A DNA stretch of 64,000 nt from NCBI RefSeq assembly GCF_019797825.1, contig NZ_CP081855.1, forward strand, positions 1,426,001 to 1,490,000. The letters are read 5' to 3'. The notes beneath the pieces are model-generated. The model worked only from the letters and a program-made list of their open reading frames with translations, searched no databases and was not told where the DNA came from. Source of the stretch: Limosilactobacillus panis (GTDB lineage Bacteria > Bacillota > Bacilli > Lactobacillales > Lactobacillaceae). Position 1 is the stretch's first letter, and each line of letters begins with the position of its first letter. The position numbers and the translations under genes were made by a program. Below are positions 1 through 8,491 of the stretch, piece by piece.

Positions 1-90
1 TGCCTACTCCTTATGTCCTTCGGCTCCTTACATCGTGGGAGATCTTCATGACGAATCATGATCTCTTTTCTTCTTTCCTTCCACACTTTT

Positions 91-119
91 AATATACCAC
101 TACTTGTAAGCGGTTGCAA
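91..119 (-). promoter_or_regulatory. promoter with overlapping cre/LacI-type operator
   Basis: Read on the minus strand, a -35 box TTGCAA (114-119) and a -10 box TATATT (91-96) are 17 bp apart. The -35 lies inside a 16-bp near-palindrome, TTGCAACCGCTTACAA (104-119), which fits the CcpA cre consensus at every defined position on its other strand. It drives a gene off the left edge, not the CPBP gene, whose stop faces it. The neighbouring LacI-family regulator could bind the same site, because LacI-type maltose operators and cre sites look alike. About 60 bases of transcribed leader or coding start follow to the window edge. Confidence 0.7.
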
Positions 120-131
120 CCATATTTTAAA

Positions 132-812
132 CTAAATTGAATGCATCAAAGCAGCGATAGCTACCGCATTATTCAGGGCGTGAATCAACATACTATTCTT
201 GATATTTCCCGTCTTCCGGTAAACGTACGCCAGCACCATCCCCATAAAACAGTAGAGAAAAAAACTCACGATTGTTGTGCTGGCGTGGGCTGATGAGAAA
301 GCAATCCCGGATAAAATAACTTTAGGCCAAAAGCGCGCTGGCTTGAAGAAAAGATTGGTTAAGAGCCCCCGGAAAATCAACTCTTCGGCAACCGGGGTCA
401 GGGTAAAGGAAGAAATTACAAATACACCGGTTACTAACCTGTTATGGTCCAGCATTTGCCGAATTAGCTCGTTATTCGCCGTCCCGCTCTGGTGAAAGAT
501 TACTTCGTTGAGCCAGGAGAAAAACATCATCCCGACCACCACAACAAGGTAGCCACCGATTATCGTACCAACCTTGATCCCGGTCCTCTGGGGCAGCTGG
601 TTGTACCGGTGAAAAACGTAGCTAGCCCGGTTGATAATGAACAAAAAGATCAACACAAACAGGCTAGACATCACGATTGCGACCCCCTGGTTATCAGGCC
701 GCCGGTTAGCAATTGCCACTGCCATGGGAGGTATTTGAATAAGAACATAAAAGAGAAGAAAAAGGCCCACCCGGTAAAGGAAGTTCCCTAGTTTAGTCTC
801 CTTGATTTTCAT
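132..812 (-). CDS. CPBP family intramembrane metalloprotease
   Basis: A 226-residue multi-pass membrane protein with the three CPBP (Abi) motifs: EELIFR at about 143-148, FSSAH ending at His176, and HALNN at 211-215. Together these supply the glutamates and histidines of the membrane-embedded metal site in this family. Its members include eukaryotic Rce1 and bacterial bacteriocin-immunity or self-protection proteins. Its start overlaps the end of the small membrane protein upstream by 20 bp, so the two are probably co-translated, and a LacI-type regulator gene lies upstream in the same direction. The substrate is unknown. The family call is firm; a role in bacteriocin immunity would be a guess. 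Confidence 0.85.
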   Translation of the reverse strand: MKIKETKLGNFLYRVGLFLLFYVLIQIPPMAVAIANRRPDNQGVAIVMSSLFVLIFLFIINRASYVFHRYNQLPQRTGIKVGTIIGGYLVVVVGMMFFSWLNEVIFHQSGTANNELIRQMLDHNRLVTGVFVISSFTLTPVAEELIFRGLLTNLFFKPARFWPKVILSGIAFSSAHASTTIVSFFLYCFMGMVLAYVYRKTGNIKNSMLIHALNNAVAIAALMHSI

Positions 813-1032
813 CTTCTTGCTTTTTTTCCTCCTTTAAGCGAATTGCCTTGCGCCGTTGGTAAGTTTGCTTAGCAGTAAATCGCGTAACAATCAGGTTCGC
901 CACAATGAAGCCAACAATCCATAGTCCATACATTAGCCAGCCCGAGATTAACTTGGCAATGGTTAAAGTAACTAAGATGGTAAAAATAATAAGCGGCGGC
1001 AAAATAACCTTTATTAAGTATTCAGCTTTCAT
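793..1032 (-). CDS. small two-helix membrane protein, unknown function
   Basis: A 79-residue protein with two hydrophobic segments (about 8-26 and 33-50) followed by a highly charged tail rich in Lys, Arg and Glu. A ribosome binding site AAGGGAG precedes the ATG. It begins 27 bp after the LacI-type regulator stop and overlaps the CPBP gene, so it is the middle gene of a three-gene transcription unit. I do not recognise a named family. The topology suggests both ends face the cytoplasm. Confidence 0.7.
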   Translation of the reverse strand: MKAEYLIKVILPPLIIFTILVTLTIAKLISGWLMYGLWIVGFIVANLIVTRFTAKQTYQRRKAIRLKEEKKQEDENQGD

Positions 1033-1059
1033 AACATTTCTCCCTTCGTACTTAAACGA

Positions 1060-2079
1060 TCACCGCGGGCACTTACCGGTACTCTGACGAATAACCAGTT
1101 GAACTGGAAAACGTTCGACCCGCTCTGGTTCAGCGTCCGGATGGTTAATCTTGCTTAATAAAATCTTGGTGGCCCCGACTCCCAGCTTAAAAATCGGCTG
1201 GTGAATCGTCGTTAACTGCGGGTAAACATATTCGTCCAGAATAATATCATCATAGCCGATGACAGAAATATCTTCCGGAACACGGACCCCTTGTTCCCGC
1301 AATCCCCGCATCAGACCAATGGCAACTTCGTCATTGGCCGTAAAAACAGCGGTTGCGCCACTCTCAATTACTGGCCGGGCCATTTGGTAGCCACCGTCCT
1401 TGCTCAGGTCGGCCTTCAACAAGTTATGGTCCTCATCAAATTCAATTCCCTGGGCATTGATAGTCTCCTGGAATCCCGCCATCCGTTGTTTAAAGTTTTC
1501 GGTGATATTTTTAACCCCCAAAAACAACATCTTAGTGTGTCCAAGGGATAGGAGGTGCTGGGCTGCTAACTGGCCACCGTGGTAGTCATCCGTCAGCACC
1601 CGGGCCCCCTGCTGGTCATAATTACGGTCAAACAAGATATACGGAATGTCTCGGTTGCTGAGGGCCTGGTTAATCATTTCAGTCGTCATCCGGGCGCTAG
1701 CAATGATGAGGCCGTCGATGGAGCGCTCAACCATCTGCTCCAGGTACTCTTGCTCTAACTTTGGTTCCCGGTTAGCACTGAAGATCAGCGGAATTAGCTT
1801 TTCCTGACGGGCAACCCGCTGGACCCCTTCAACAAAAGTCCCGAAAAAGGACTCACTGACGTTAGGCACCAGGACGCCAATTGTGTTAATATTTCCTTTC
1901 ATAATTAAGCTCCGGGCGTGAAAGTCCGGCACGTATTGGTACTGGTCACGAAGCTTAATAATTTTTTCACGGGTAGTTTTACTAAACCGCTTCCCCTTAC
2001 CGTTTAATACCTGTGAGACAGTCGTCACTGAGACACCGGCCATTCGTGCAATATCACGAATTGTAACTTTCTTTCTCAT
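1060..2079 (-). CDS. LacI/GalR family transcriptional regulator
   Basis: A 339-residue protein, usual length for the family. It has an N-terminal helix-turn-helix (TIRDIARMAGVSVTTVSQVL, residues 6-25), the hinge, and a periplasmic-binding-protein-like effector domain (about 62-335). Such proteins bind a sugar or nucleoside and control catabolic operons. The effector cannot be read from the sequence. It heads a unit with two membrane-protein genes, and a cre/LacI-like operator lies at 104-119 before the unseen gene at the left edge, which may be its target. The promoter at 2114-2142 is immediately upstream. Confidence 0.9.
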   Translation of the reverse strand: MRKKVTIRDIARMAGVSVTTVSQVLNGKGKRFSKTTREKIIKLRDQYQYVPDFHARSLIMKGNINTIGVLVPNVSESFFGTFVEGVQRVARQEKLIPLIFSANREPKLEQEYLEQMVERSIDGLIIASARMTTEMINQALSNRDIPYILFDRNYDQQGARVLTDDYHGGQLAAQHLLSLGHTKMLFLGVKNITENFKQRMAGFQETINAQGIEFDEDHNLLKADLSKDGGYQMARPVIESGATAVFTANDEVAIGLMRGLREQGVRVPEDISVIGYDDIILDEYVYPQLTTIHQPIFKLGVGATKILLSKINHPDAEPERVERFPVQLVIRQSTGKCPR

Positions 2080-2113
2080 TATTTTCCTCTTCCATCGTTC
2101 TTTTTAATTAAAA

Positions 2114-2142
2114 ATATTAAGCTAAAATTGTAAGTCATGCAA
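2114..2142 (-). promoter_or_regulatory. promoter of the LacI-type regulator gene
   Basis: On the minus strand, TTGCAT (2137-2142) and TAATAT (2114-2119) are 17 bp apart. The -35 box ends 2 bp short of the stop codon region of the upstream gene (2144), so the regulator has its own promoter and need not depend on read-through. A ribosome binding site (GGAAGAGGA) stands just before the ATG at 2079. Confidence 0.65.
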
Positions 2143-2143
2143 A

Positions 2144-2752
2144 TTATTGTTGATCAAAAATGTCATACAGAACTTGGCGAGTCGTTGCCGCCTGTGTTCC
2201 CCGGACCCGCACATAGTCAAGTTGGGCAAGTAAAATATCGTATGTCCACATTGAAGAAAGGTCGTGCTCATTAAAGTAGTGGAGAGTCAGTTTGACCCGG
2301 TCCCGGCTAGCAATCACTCCTTCAAAGTCATCAGCCCCCTTATACTTTGCGGTGCCAATCACTACTGGTAGCTGGTTAGTAAATGAATCGTTCAAGACGT
2401 TGTTCAAAAGGTCACCCTTGGTATAGTCCGGGTGATTGTCAATGAACTTTTGCACCTGCCAAATATCAAAGTAATGGTACTGGTGAGCAACCTTGGTCTT
2501 CTCCGAAATGGTCATCAGGTAGTCCGTCCCCTTAGCCACGTACTCAATACTGCTGAGACGAATTGCAATCAGGCCGTTGATCTTGCCATCCCAGTCAATA
2601 CTGATCAAAAGGCAAAACAAAGAATCAATTGCAAGAACAAAGCCAACGTTAAAGTAGTCATCATTTGGAATATTATGGACCTCAATCAGCGTTCCCTGCT
2701 GACGGGCGATAACCAGCTGAGCACGAATTTCATTTAGTTTCATTTTTGCCAT
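2144..2752 (-). CDS. conserved hypothetical protein, unknown function
   Basis: A 202-residue soluble protein with no signal peptide, no membrane segment and no motif I recognise. It is mixed alpha/beta in appearance, with alternating hydrophobic strands such as VGFVLAIDSLFCLLISIDWDG (about 37-57), and two halves that each read like a small beta-barrel followed by helix. A good ribosome binding site precedes the ATG. It is divergent from the deoxynucleoside kinase gene and shares with it a 170-bp control region. Confidence 0.7.
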   Translation of the reverse strand: MAKMKLNEIRAQLVIARQQGTLIEVHNIPNDDYFNVGFVLAIDSLFCLLISIDWDGKINGLIAIRLSSIEYVAKGTDYLMTISEKTKVAHQYHYFDIWQVQKFIDNHPDYTKGDLLNNVLNDSFTNQLPVVIGTAKYKGADDFEGVIASRDRVKLTLHYFNEHDLSSMWTYDILLAQLDYVRVRGTQAATTRQVLYDIFDQQ

Positions 2753-2833
2753 TATTATCTTCCTTATAGTCGTTATCCCTTTCTATTTTCCGGGTTTTAC
2801 CCATAATTTTCAAATATTTTTGTTAGTGATAAT

Positions 2834-2854
2834 TTCACAACCAAATATTGTGAA
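2834..2854. promoter_or_regulatory. inverted repeat in divergent control region (possible operator)
   Basis: A perfect 7-bp inverted repeat, TTCACAA-N7-TTGTGAA, lies between the divergent hypothetical gene (2752) and the deoxynucleoside kinase gene (2926). Its arms are those of a Rex operator in reversed order and spacing, so it is not a Rex site as usually defined. The position fits an operator for a dimeric regulator, but which one is unknown. Confidence 0.4.
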
Positions 2855-2925
2855 TTTACGGTGGGAATCCCCCATATTTTGTAGTAAGATGGTTCTTGTG
2901 CTAAAAAAAGTAAAGAGGGGCCATT

Positions 2926-3558
2926 ATGGTGATAATTACAGCAGGAATGATTGGTGTCGGAAAAACAACCTTAACGGGTAAAATTGCTGAACACCTTCAC
3001 ACTAAAGCATTTTTTGAACCGGTCGGTAATAACCCGGTTTTACCGTTATATTATAAGGATCAAAAGCAATATGGTTTCTTACTACAAATTTATTTCCTTA
3101 ATAAGCGGTTTTCAATGATTAAACAGGCCTTGGCGGACGACAACAACGTCTTAGACCGGTCAATCTACGAAGATGCCCTATTCACTCGCGAAAACAACGC
3201 GGAGGGTAACATTACAGATACCGAGCTTGAAGTCTACCTGACCTTACTGGACAACATGATGAAGGACCTCCAACAGTTGCCAAAGAAAGCCCCGGACCTA
3301 ATGGTATATTCCGAGACCGACTTTGAAACGATTCTTTACCGGATCAAGAAGCGGGGGCGTGACTACGAACAAATCGACAATAACCCCGAGCTAAAGGATT
3401 ACTACTACAAGATGTGGAGTGCCTACAAGCAGTGGTACAAGGACTACGATGCTAGTCCCAAGATGAAGATTGACCTGGAGAAGTACGATCTGGAAGATCC
3501 GGCCAACGTTAAAACCGTCTTAGAAATGATTGATGACCGGCTTAAGACAATCCGTTAA
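2926..3558 (+). CDS. deoxynucleoside kinase (dAK/dGK type)
   Basis: A 210-residue enzyme that phosphorylates deoxynucleosides at the 5' position for dNTP salvage. It has the P-loop GMIGVGKT (7-14), the DRS motif of the family (LDRSIYED, about 76-83) and a C-terminal Arg-rich lid (RIKKRGRDYEQ). The length is normal for the dGK/dAK family of lactobacilli, which often occurs as a tandem pair; here only one copy is visible. The ATG at 2926 has the ribosome binding site AGAGGGG six bases before it. A strong terminator follows. Confidence 0.9.
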   Translation: MVIITAGMIGVGKTTLTGKIAEHLHTKAFFEPVGNNPVLPLYYKDQKQYGFLLQIYFLNKRFSMIKQALADDNNVLDRSIYEDALFTRENNAEGNITDTELEVYLTLLDNMMKDLQQLPKKAPDLMVYSETDFETILYRIKKRGRDYEQIDNNPELKDYYYKMWSAYKQWYKDYDASPKMKIDLEKYDLEDPANVKTVLEMIDDRLKTIR

Positions 3559-3568
3559 TAAATAAAAG

Positions 3569-3611
3569 GAGCTGGAAAAAGCAGCAGAGCGCTCTCCTGC
3601 TTTTTTCAGCT
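3569..3611. terminator. bidirectional Rho-independent terminator
   Basis: A long hairpin with arms AGCTGGAAAAAGCAG and CTGCTTTTTTCAGCT lies between the convergent kinase and glucosaminidase genes. T-runs suit both directions. Confidence 0.8.
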
Positions 3612-3617
3612 TCATTT

Positions 3618-4712
3618 TTATTTTACCAAAGCAAAGCGACGAAGGAGGGTAATGGCGCCGGCAGAACCGGCCCCACCCAAAATTGAAAGCCAGGTGATTC
3701 GGTGGGGATGATGAGCCCGACTCGCCTTTACCTCATGACTGCTAGCCGGGGCCATTGGCGGTTCCTTAAAAACCGCCGGTCGATGCATAGCGGTCCGCTG
3801 CGGTTGATGGTCATACTTGGTAAGTTGGAAGTTACTGATAATTTCGTTGAGTTTCCGGTCATAATGGGGATCGGTTGCATACCTTCCTAAGAGGGCATGG
3901 GTCGCTAGCCGGTAGCTTTTCGCAGCCCGTCGGTGAACACCATCGTACAAGGGGTCTTCCAATGTCTGAGCATAATCATGGAGGGACTGGTAATCATTAT
4001 CATACCAACGGAAGTAATCCTTAATCTCATGCCGGTGTCCTTCTTTATCAAATTCAACGGTTGGTTGCAAAACAGACCGTGTTTGAAACGCGCCCTTGAC
4101 CCCAAATAAGTTATGGTAGGGCTCCCGAGCCAGGTCACTCGTTCCCCAGTTGCTTTCCAAAGCGGCCTGGGCAATTACGATTGACGGATAGAGGTCAAAC
4201 TCTGCCCCAATCCGCTGGGCATCCTTGGCAATTCGGGCAATAAAGGCGGCCTGGTCCGGTGAAGGGTGCTTTAAGGGGTATTCACTAGAATCCGGACCAC
4301 TTTCCGGCAGCTGGTTATCAGCCATCCCCCCATTAGTCGTGACTTCGCCATCGCTGGGTGCCGGCTGGTTCCCGCTGCGAAAGTCTTGGCCCCGTGCAAA
4401 GCCCCGCTGGTAGGCAACCGCAGCCACATCGTCCCCACCTGGTTGTGCAGGATGCCCCTGGAGGCCATCACTCACCCCCTGGCGAAAGGCTTGCTCATAC
4501 ACCTGCCCCACTTGCGCAAGGGCTGACAAAAAGGCACTGGCATACTCATCGTCGCGTTGCTTAACCTGGTTTTCGTCGACCAACTGGCGGTTCAAAACGG
4601 CTTGTCTAGCATCCAGGTAAGCATCCTCAGAGACGCTTGCGGCCAAGACGCCAGAAGCATTTCCGAAGACGGTTAGTCCCGCCATTAGTCCAATAATAAA
4701 TTGTCGTTTCAT
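3618..4712 (-). CDS. secreted N-acetylglucosaminidase (peptidoglycan hydrolase)
   Basis: A 364-residue exported protein with a signal peptide (residues 1-24, ending GVLAA). A low-complexity linker follows to about 145, then a glucosaminidase domain of the FlgJ/LytG type (about 150-300) with the motif AQAALESNWGTS, whose Glu is the expected acid catalyst. It cleaves the glycan strand of peptidoglycan. There is no LysM or SH3 wall-binding module. Instead a short hydrophobic C-terminal segment (ITWLSILGGAGSAGAITLL) ends in basic residues, so it may be membrane-tethered at its C-terminus. The neighbour upstream is an L,D-transpeptidase, also a wall enzyme, but each has its own signals. Confidence 0.85.
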   Translation of the reverse strand: MKRQFIIGLMAGLTVFGNASGVLAASVSEDAYLDARQAVLNRQLVDENQVKQRDDEYASAFLSALAQVGQVYEQAFRQGVSDGLQGHPAQPGGDDVAAVAYQRGFARGQDFRSGNQPAPSDGEVTTNGGMADNQLPESGPDSSEYPLKHPSPDQAAFIARIAKDAQRIGAEFDLYPSIVIAQAALESNWGTSDLAREPYHNLFGVKGAFQTRSVLQPTVEFDKEGHRHEIKDYFRWYDNDYQSLHDYAQTLEDPLYDGVHRRAAKSYRLATHALLGRYATDPHYDRKLNEIISNFQLTKYDHQPQRTAMHRPAVFKEPPMAPASSHEVKASRAHHPHRITWLSILGGAGSAGAITLLRRFALVK

Positions 4713-4781
4713 AATATCCTCTCCTCATCGTTATCCTTATTTATTAAATACGGACAATTGATGAGGAGGCACTTTTTTACT

Positions 4782-4820
4782 AAAAAAAGAGGATTTCGGT
4801 GCTTCGCCGAAATCCTCTTT
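4782..4820 (-). terminator. Rho-independent terminator of the L,D-transpeptidase gene
   Basis: A 14-bp perfect stem (AAAGAGGATTTCGG with CCGAAATCCTCTTT) and 7-base loop, followed on the minus strand by seven Ts. It lies 13 bp after the stop codon at 4833. Confidence 0.9.
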
Positions 4821-4832
4821 GCACTTTAAATT

Positions 4833-6230
4833 TTAGTAAATAACCACTGGTTCGTTGATTTCCATGTCGTGGTATGCCGTTCCGGCATCTGCCGGGTGCA
4901 TGTTTGCACAACCGTGTGAGCCACCAGTCGTCGTCAGGTATTCCGTCTTGGACCAGTTGTTCCGCCAGCTGGCATCGTGGAAGCCACAGCCGGTATCGGT
5001 AAATGGTGACCAGTATTGAACTGGACTGCTGTACAGTGATCCATCATCGTTGGAGCCACGCAGAGTAGCTGGTGATTGCTGGTACATGATGTACCAAACA
5101 CCCTTTGGCGTCCGGTTACCTGGTGTGTTACTCCCCGTTACCACGTCAGCATCAAAGACACACTTGCCATTCTTGTAGAACCATACGTGCTGGTCAGCCA
5201 GCGACAGTTCAACATAGGTATTGCCAATACCGTTATTAGCGGTAACACCATAACCAGTCCCCCGCCGGTTATAACCGGTACCGTAAATATCAGCCTTAGC
5301 ATTAACCATATTCTTGCCATCCGCAAGCGCTTGGGCCAAGGATTGACCGGCACGTTGGTCACTGATCTTCCAACCATAAGAGCCCTTATCAGAAGTGGTA
5401 ATTTCCTTGCCAGAGTGGGTTCTAAACTTGAACGACTTGCCCAGTGTTGCCTGCTTATCGTTAATCTTGGCAATCTGGCCGTTAACAGCGTGAGTATTAA
5501 AGCTGTACTTGCCGTTCTGGTAGGTTGCGCTTGTGATAATGTCGTTAGAGTTCAACTTGTAGATTTCGTTTTCAACCTTGTAGCTAATCTTCTTGTTAAC
5601 TAAGTCCTTCAACTTCGTCTTTTCGTTTTGAACCGCCTTGCTGTCAGCAGTTAACGGCTGGGTATAGTGGGCGGTTAAACGAACTGTCCCGTTATTCTTC
5701 TTATTATCAAACTGCTTCAGCAAGTTCTTAGTATCATACTGGTTCCCCTTCTTCGCAGCAATAGTGCTAATCTTGCCGTTTTCCAGCTTGGCATAAGCGT
5801 CAACCGGTGCCTTACGTCCCTTGTTCATCTCTTGAACTGCCGTTTCGACGGCATCACGCATTGCGGCAGTTTGGCTGCTGGAATGTTCTGGTGTAACCAG
5901 GACATTTTGTTTCTTGCCACTTGGGAAGAACGTCCGCTGCTTCTTTTGCGCCGCCACAAACTTATCCTTGTCGCTACTAGTAATGCCAGAGCCACTTGCT
6001 TGACCGTTGTAAATCAACTTACCATCAAGGTAAACATCATTGGTCCGGTCGGTGGCCTTAACCTTTTGGTAGGCCTCATCCGTGATCATTCCACCAACTG
6101 CAACCCCGTTAACCGTTGTGTTACGGTTAAAATGCGTGTGTTGGTGCCACGTCATTATTACACCTAATAGAACAATTACAACAGCAATAATTGCAATAAC
6201 TAAACGTCTTGCTTTCAATTGCATTTTCAA
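4833..6230 (-). CDS. membrane-anchored L,D-transpeptidase (YkuD) with peptidoglycan-binding domain
   Basis: A 465-residue protein with an N-terminal membrane anchor (about 8-28), a long extracellular region resembling the PG_binding_4 domain (about 90-200), a second such stretch, and a C-terminal YkuD catalytic domain (about 340-465). The active-site motif is GGSHGCANMH, containing the SHGC cysteine and the preceding histidine. These enzymes make 3-3 peptidoglycan cross-links or attach proteins to the wall, and resist most beta-lactams other than carbapenems. A second, much smaller YkuD protein is encoded at 23938, so the window holds two enzymes of this type. Confidence 0.92.
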   Translation of the reverse strand: MKMQLKARRLVIAIIAVVIVLLGVIMTWHQHTHFNRNTTVNGVAVGGMITDEAYQKVKATDRTNDVYLDGKLIYNGQASGSGITSSDKDKFVAAQKKQRTFFPSGKKQNVLVTPEHSSSQTAAMRDAVETAVQEMNKGRKAPVDAYAKLENGKISTIAAKKGNQYDTKNLLKQFDNKKNNGTVRLTAHYTQPLTADSKAVQNEKTKLKDLVNKKISYKVENEIYKLNSNDIITSATYQNGKYSFNTHAVNGQIAKINDKQATLGKSFKFRTHSGKEITTSDKGSYGWKISDQRAGQSLAQALADGKNMVNAKADIYGTGYNRRGTGYGVTANNGIGNTYVELSLADQHVWFYKNGKCVFDADVVTGSNTPGNRTPKGVWYIMYQQSPATLRGSNDDGSLYSSPVQYWSPFTDTGCGFHDASWRNNWSKTEYLTTTGGSHGCANMHPADAGTAYHDMEINEPVVIY

Positions 6231-6449
6231 ACTCCCTAAAATTTATTTTCTTTAGTCGAACTAAAGATAACGATCATATTGTACCAGTATTTATGACATT
6301 TAGCACACTTCATTTCTTATTTCTGCAATCTTTCTGTAACAAATGTCTTATTTACGTAAACTAATTGCCCTTTTCTTAACATTATTAGGCAAAAACAGGG
6401 TTTGGCATCCTTGTACCATCCCCTGCTTTATTTTTTCCTTTATTGGCGA

Positions 6450-6947
6450 TTAAATTTCTAAATAACTATTCTTCTTCACATCAACCTTTTTATTGTTCTT
6501 ATCCGTCTTAACAACGGTGACATCACAAGGGGCTTCCCGAATAGTATATGCGGCCGTTGAACCAACAATTAGCCGACCAATCATGTTCAAGCCAGTTGCC
6601 CCAATCACGATTAGGTCAATGTCATTCTTTCTTGGGTAGTCTTCGGCCAACTCTAACTTAGCGTTACCAACCTTAACCTCAGTAACGACGTCGGTGATAC
6701 CGGCTGATTCCGCCGTCTTCTTATATTCATCCAATCGCTTTTCCATCGTATCGATTGCTGGTTGGTAAATGCTTCGGTCAACGAGACTGTAACCGTTCGG
6801 GCCGCCAGATGGAACCTTTTCACCATTAATTACACTAAGCAAGAACAATTGAGCCTTGTTTAATTTTGCCGTCTCGACCGCCTTGTCAAAAGCCATATCG
6901 GCCTGCTTGGAACCGTCAATTCCCACTAAGATCTTTTGATAAGTCAT
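6450..6947 (-). CDS. universal stress protein, UspA family
   Basis: A 165-residue cytoplasmic protein with the Usp fold. It begins MTYQKILVGIDGS and has the ATP-binding signature G-x2-G-x9-G-S in GATGLNMIGRLIVGS. An in-frame ATG exists 27 bases further upstream (6974), but the strong ribosome binding site GGGGGTG sits before the ATG at 6947, so the shorter form is chosen. The 220 bp between this gene and the L,D-transpeptidase start at 6230 contain AT-rich promoter-like DNA and no gene. Confidence 0.9.
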   Translation of the reverse strand: MTYQKILVGIDGSKQADMAFDKAVETAKLNKAQLFLLSVINGEKVPSGGPNGYSLVDRSIYQPAIDTMEKRLDEYKKTAESAGITDVVTEVKVGNAKLELAEDYPRKNDIDLIVIGATGLNMIGRLIVGSTAAYTIREAPCDVTVVKTDKNNKKVDVKKNSYLEI

Positions 6948-7002
6948 ATTGACACCCCCACTTAATTGATACATTTATTTTATCACAAAGTCACAAGTTC
7001 AC

Positions 7003-8403
7003 TTAGTCACTTACCAAATTCTTAATGGCTTCCATGTAGATTGCCATCGACTTAATTAGGTCATCGACTGGCTGATATTCGTTTGCCTGGTGCATCGTAT
7101 TTGGCGTGTTTGGCATCAGGGCCCCAAAGGCAACGCCCCGCTTCATCAGCCGGCCATAGGTTCCACCGCCGACAACCTCTGGCTGGGCGTTCTTATCGCC
7201 ACTTTGGTTAATATATGCCCGCATCAGCGTCTTAACAATTGGATCATCAGGGTCAACGTAGTGTGGAGCTTGAGCCGGGCCCTGCTTAACGGTAATCCCG
7301 AGTGGCGTGGCAACCTTTTCAACTGTTGCTTGTAACTGGTCCGGTGAAATACCCTTAGGAAAGCGGAAGTTCATGTTAATGGTCCCACCATTTTCAAGGT
7401 CAAATTTCAAAATTCCGGCATTCATTGTTAACTCACCCATTACGAGATCGGTAAAGGCCCCGTTAAAGCCATCCATCCGGGTGTCAAGATGCAGATATTT
7501 ACCCAGGAAGTGGATGAAGTTCTTAGCACCCTTTGCAAATTCGTACTGGTCGAGGAAGTTGGCCAGATATGTTCCGGCGTTAATCCCCTTTTCTGGTTCC
7601 ATCCCGTGAGCAGCCTTACCGATAACTGTGATGGTCAGTTCATCCCCATTTTCTGCAATATTACCGGAAATTGGGTTCTCACCAACAAAGCGGGCAAAGT
7701 CATCCCGGATTTGCTGGTTATCGGCAGCCGTAATTACCGCCACCGCCTCACGAGGGACCATGTTGAAACGCAGTCCCGATTTAAAACTCTTCAGTTGGTA
7801 GGCCCCATCGTTACTAGCTGGCACAGACAAGAGCAAGGAAACTTGTCCTTTTTCACCGTTGATAACCGGGAATTCAGCATCTGGTGAAAAGCCCAACGTT
7901 GGTGCCGGTTCCACTTCAAAGTAGCGGTGCATTCCCGTCCAGTTACTTTCTTCATCTGTTCCCACAATAAAGCGGACCCGCTTATTAAACTTGGTCCCCT
8001 GGTCTTTCAAATATTTGAGGGCATAGTATGCCGCCATCCCGGGACCCTTATCATCGGAGGCCCCCCGACCATAGAGGTTACCATCCTTAATTACCGGATC
8101 AAAGGGGTCTGTATCCCACCCCTCCCCAGCAGGCATGACATCAACATGGGCCAAGATAGCCAGGGTGTCGTTACCTTCACCACATTCAGCGTAGCCGACC
8201 ACGTTATCGATATTCTTGGTTTTAAAGCCATCTTGGTCAGCCATTTCTAAAAAGGCATTCAGTGCTTGGGCGGGGTGGGGCCCAAGCGGGTATTCATCCG
8301 TTGCCGCATCATCATCTCTAACACTTGGAATCTTCATTAATGAAATCAGATCCATCAAGTAGTCCTTCTTTTGGCTTTCTGCTGCCTTGAGCCAATCTGT
8401 CAT
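7003..8403 (-). CDS. pepV: dipeptidase PepV (M20 metallopeptidase)
   Basis: A 466-residue cytoplasmic zinc peptidase that releases the N-terminal residue of dipeptides, including those from casein or peptone peptides. The metal ligands are visible in order: AHVDVMP (His86), GASDDKGP (Asp118), GTDEESNW (Glu151/152), SPDAEFPV (Asp175) and NTMHQANEY near the C-terminus. Length and motif spacing agree with lactobacillar PepV. The gene is divergent from nnrD, with which it shares a short promoter region. Confidence 0.95.
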   Translation of the reverse strand: MTDWLKAAESQKKDYLMDLISLMKIPSVRDDDAATDEYPLGPHPAQALNAFLEMADQDGFKTKNIDNVVGYAECGEGNDTLAILAHVDVMPAGEGWDTDPFDPVIKDGNLYGRGASDDKGPGMAAYYALKYLKDQGTKFNKRVRFIVGTDEESNWTGMHRYFEVEPAPTLGFSPDAEFPVINGEKGQVSLLLSVPASNDGAYQLKSFKSGLRFNMVPREAVAVITAADNQQIRDDFARFVGENPISGNIAENGDELTITVIGKAAHGMEPEKGINAGTYLANFLDQYEFAKGAKNFIHFLGKYLHLDTRMDGFNGAFTDLVMGELTMNAGILKFDLENGGTINMNFRFPKGISPDQLQATVEKVATPLGITVKQGPAQAPHYVDPDDPIVKTLMRAYINQSGDKNAQPEVVGGGTYGRLMKRGVAFGALMPNTPNTMHQANEYQPVDDLIKSMAIYMEAIKNLVSD

Positions 8404-8491
8404 AATTTATCCCTCCATCAAAGTAATCATTACCGCTAAAATAATGATACCATTAAAGCAAGCGTTACAAAATCTAAAGGAGACTTTTAAA

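Noticed and set aside
2834..2854. Rex (redox) operator
   Set aside because: Rex sites read TTGTGAA-N4-TTCACAA. Here the arms are in the opposite order with seven bases between them.
6300..6350. WalR operator before the large L,D-transpeptidase gene
   Set aside because: TGTAAC-N5-TCTTAT resembles the two half-sites but the second is imperfect and the position relative to a promoter is unclear.
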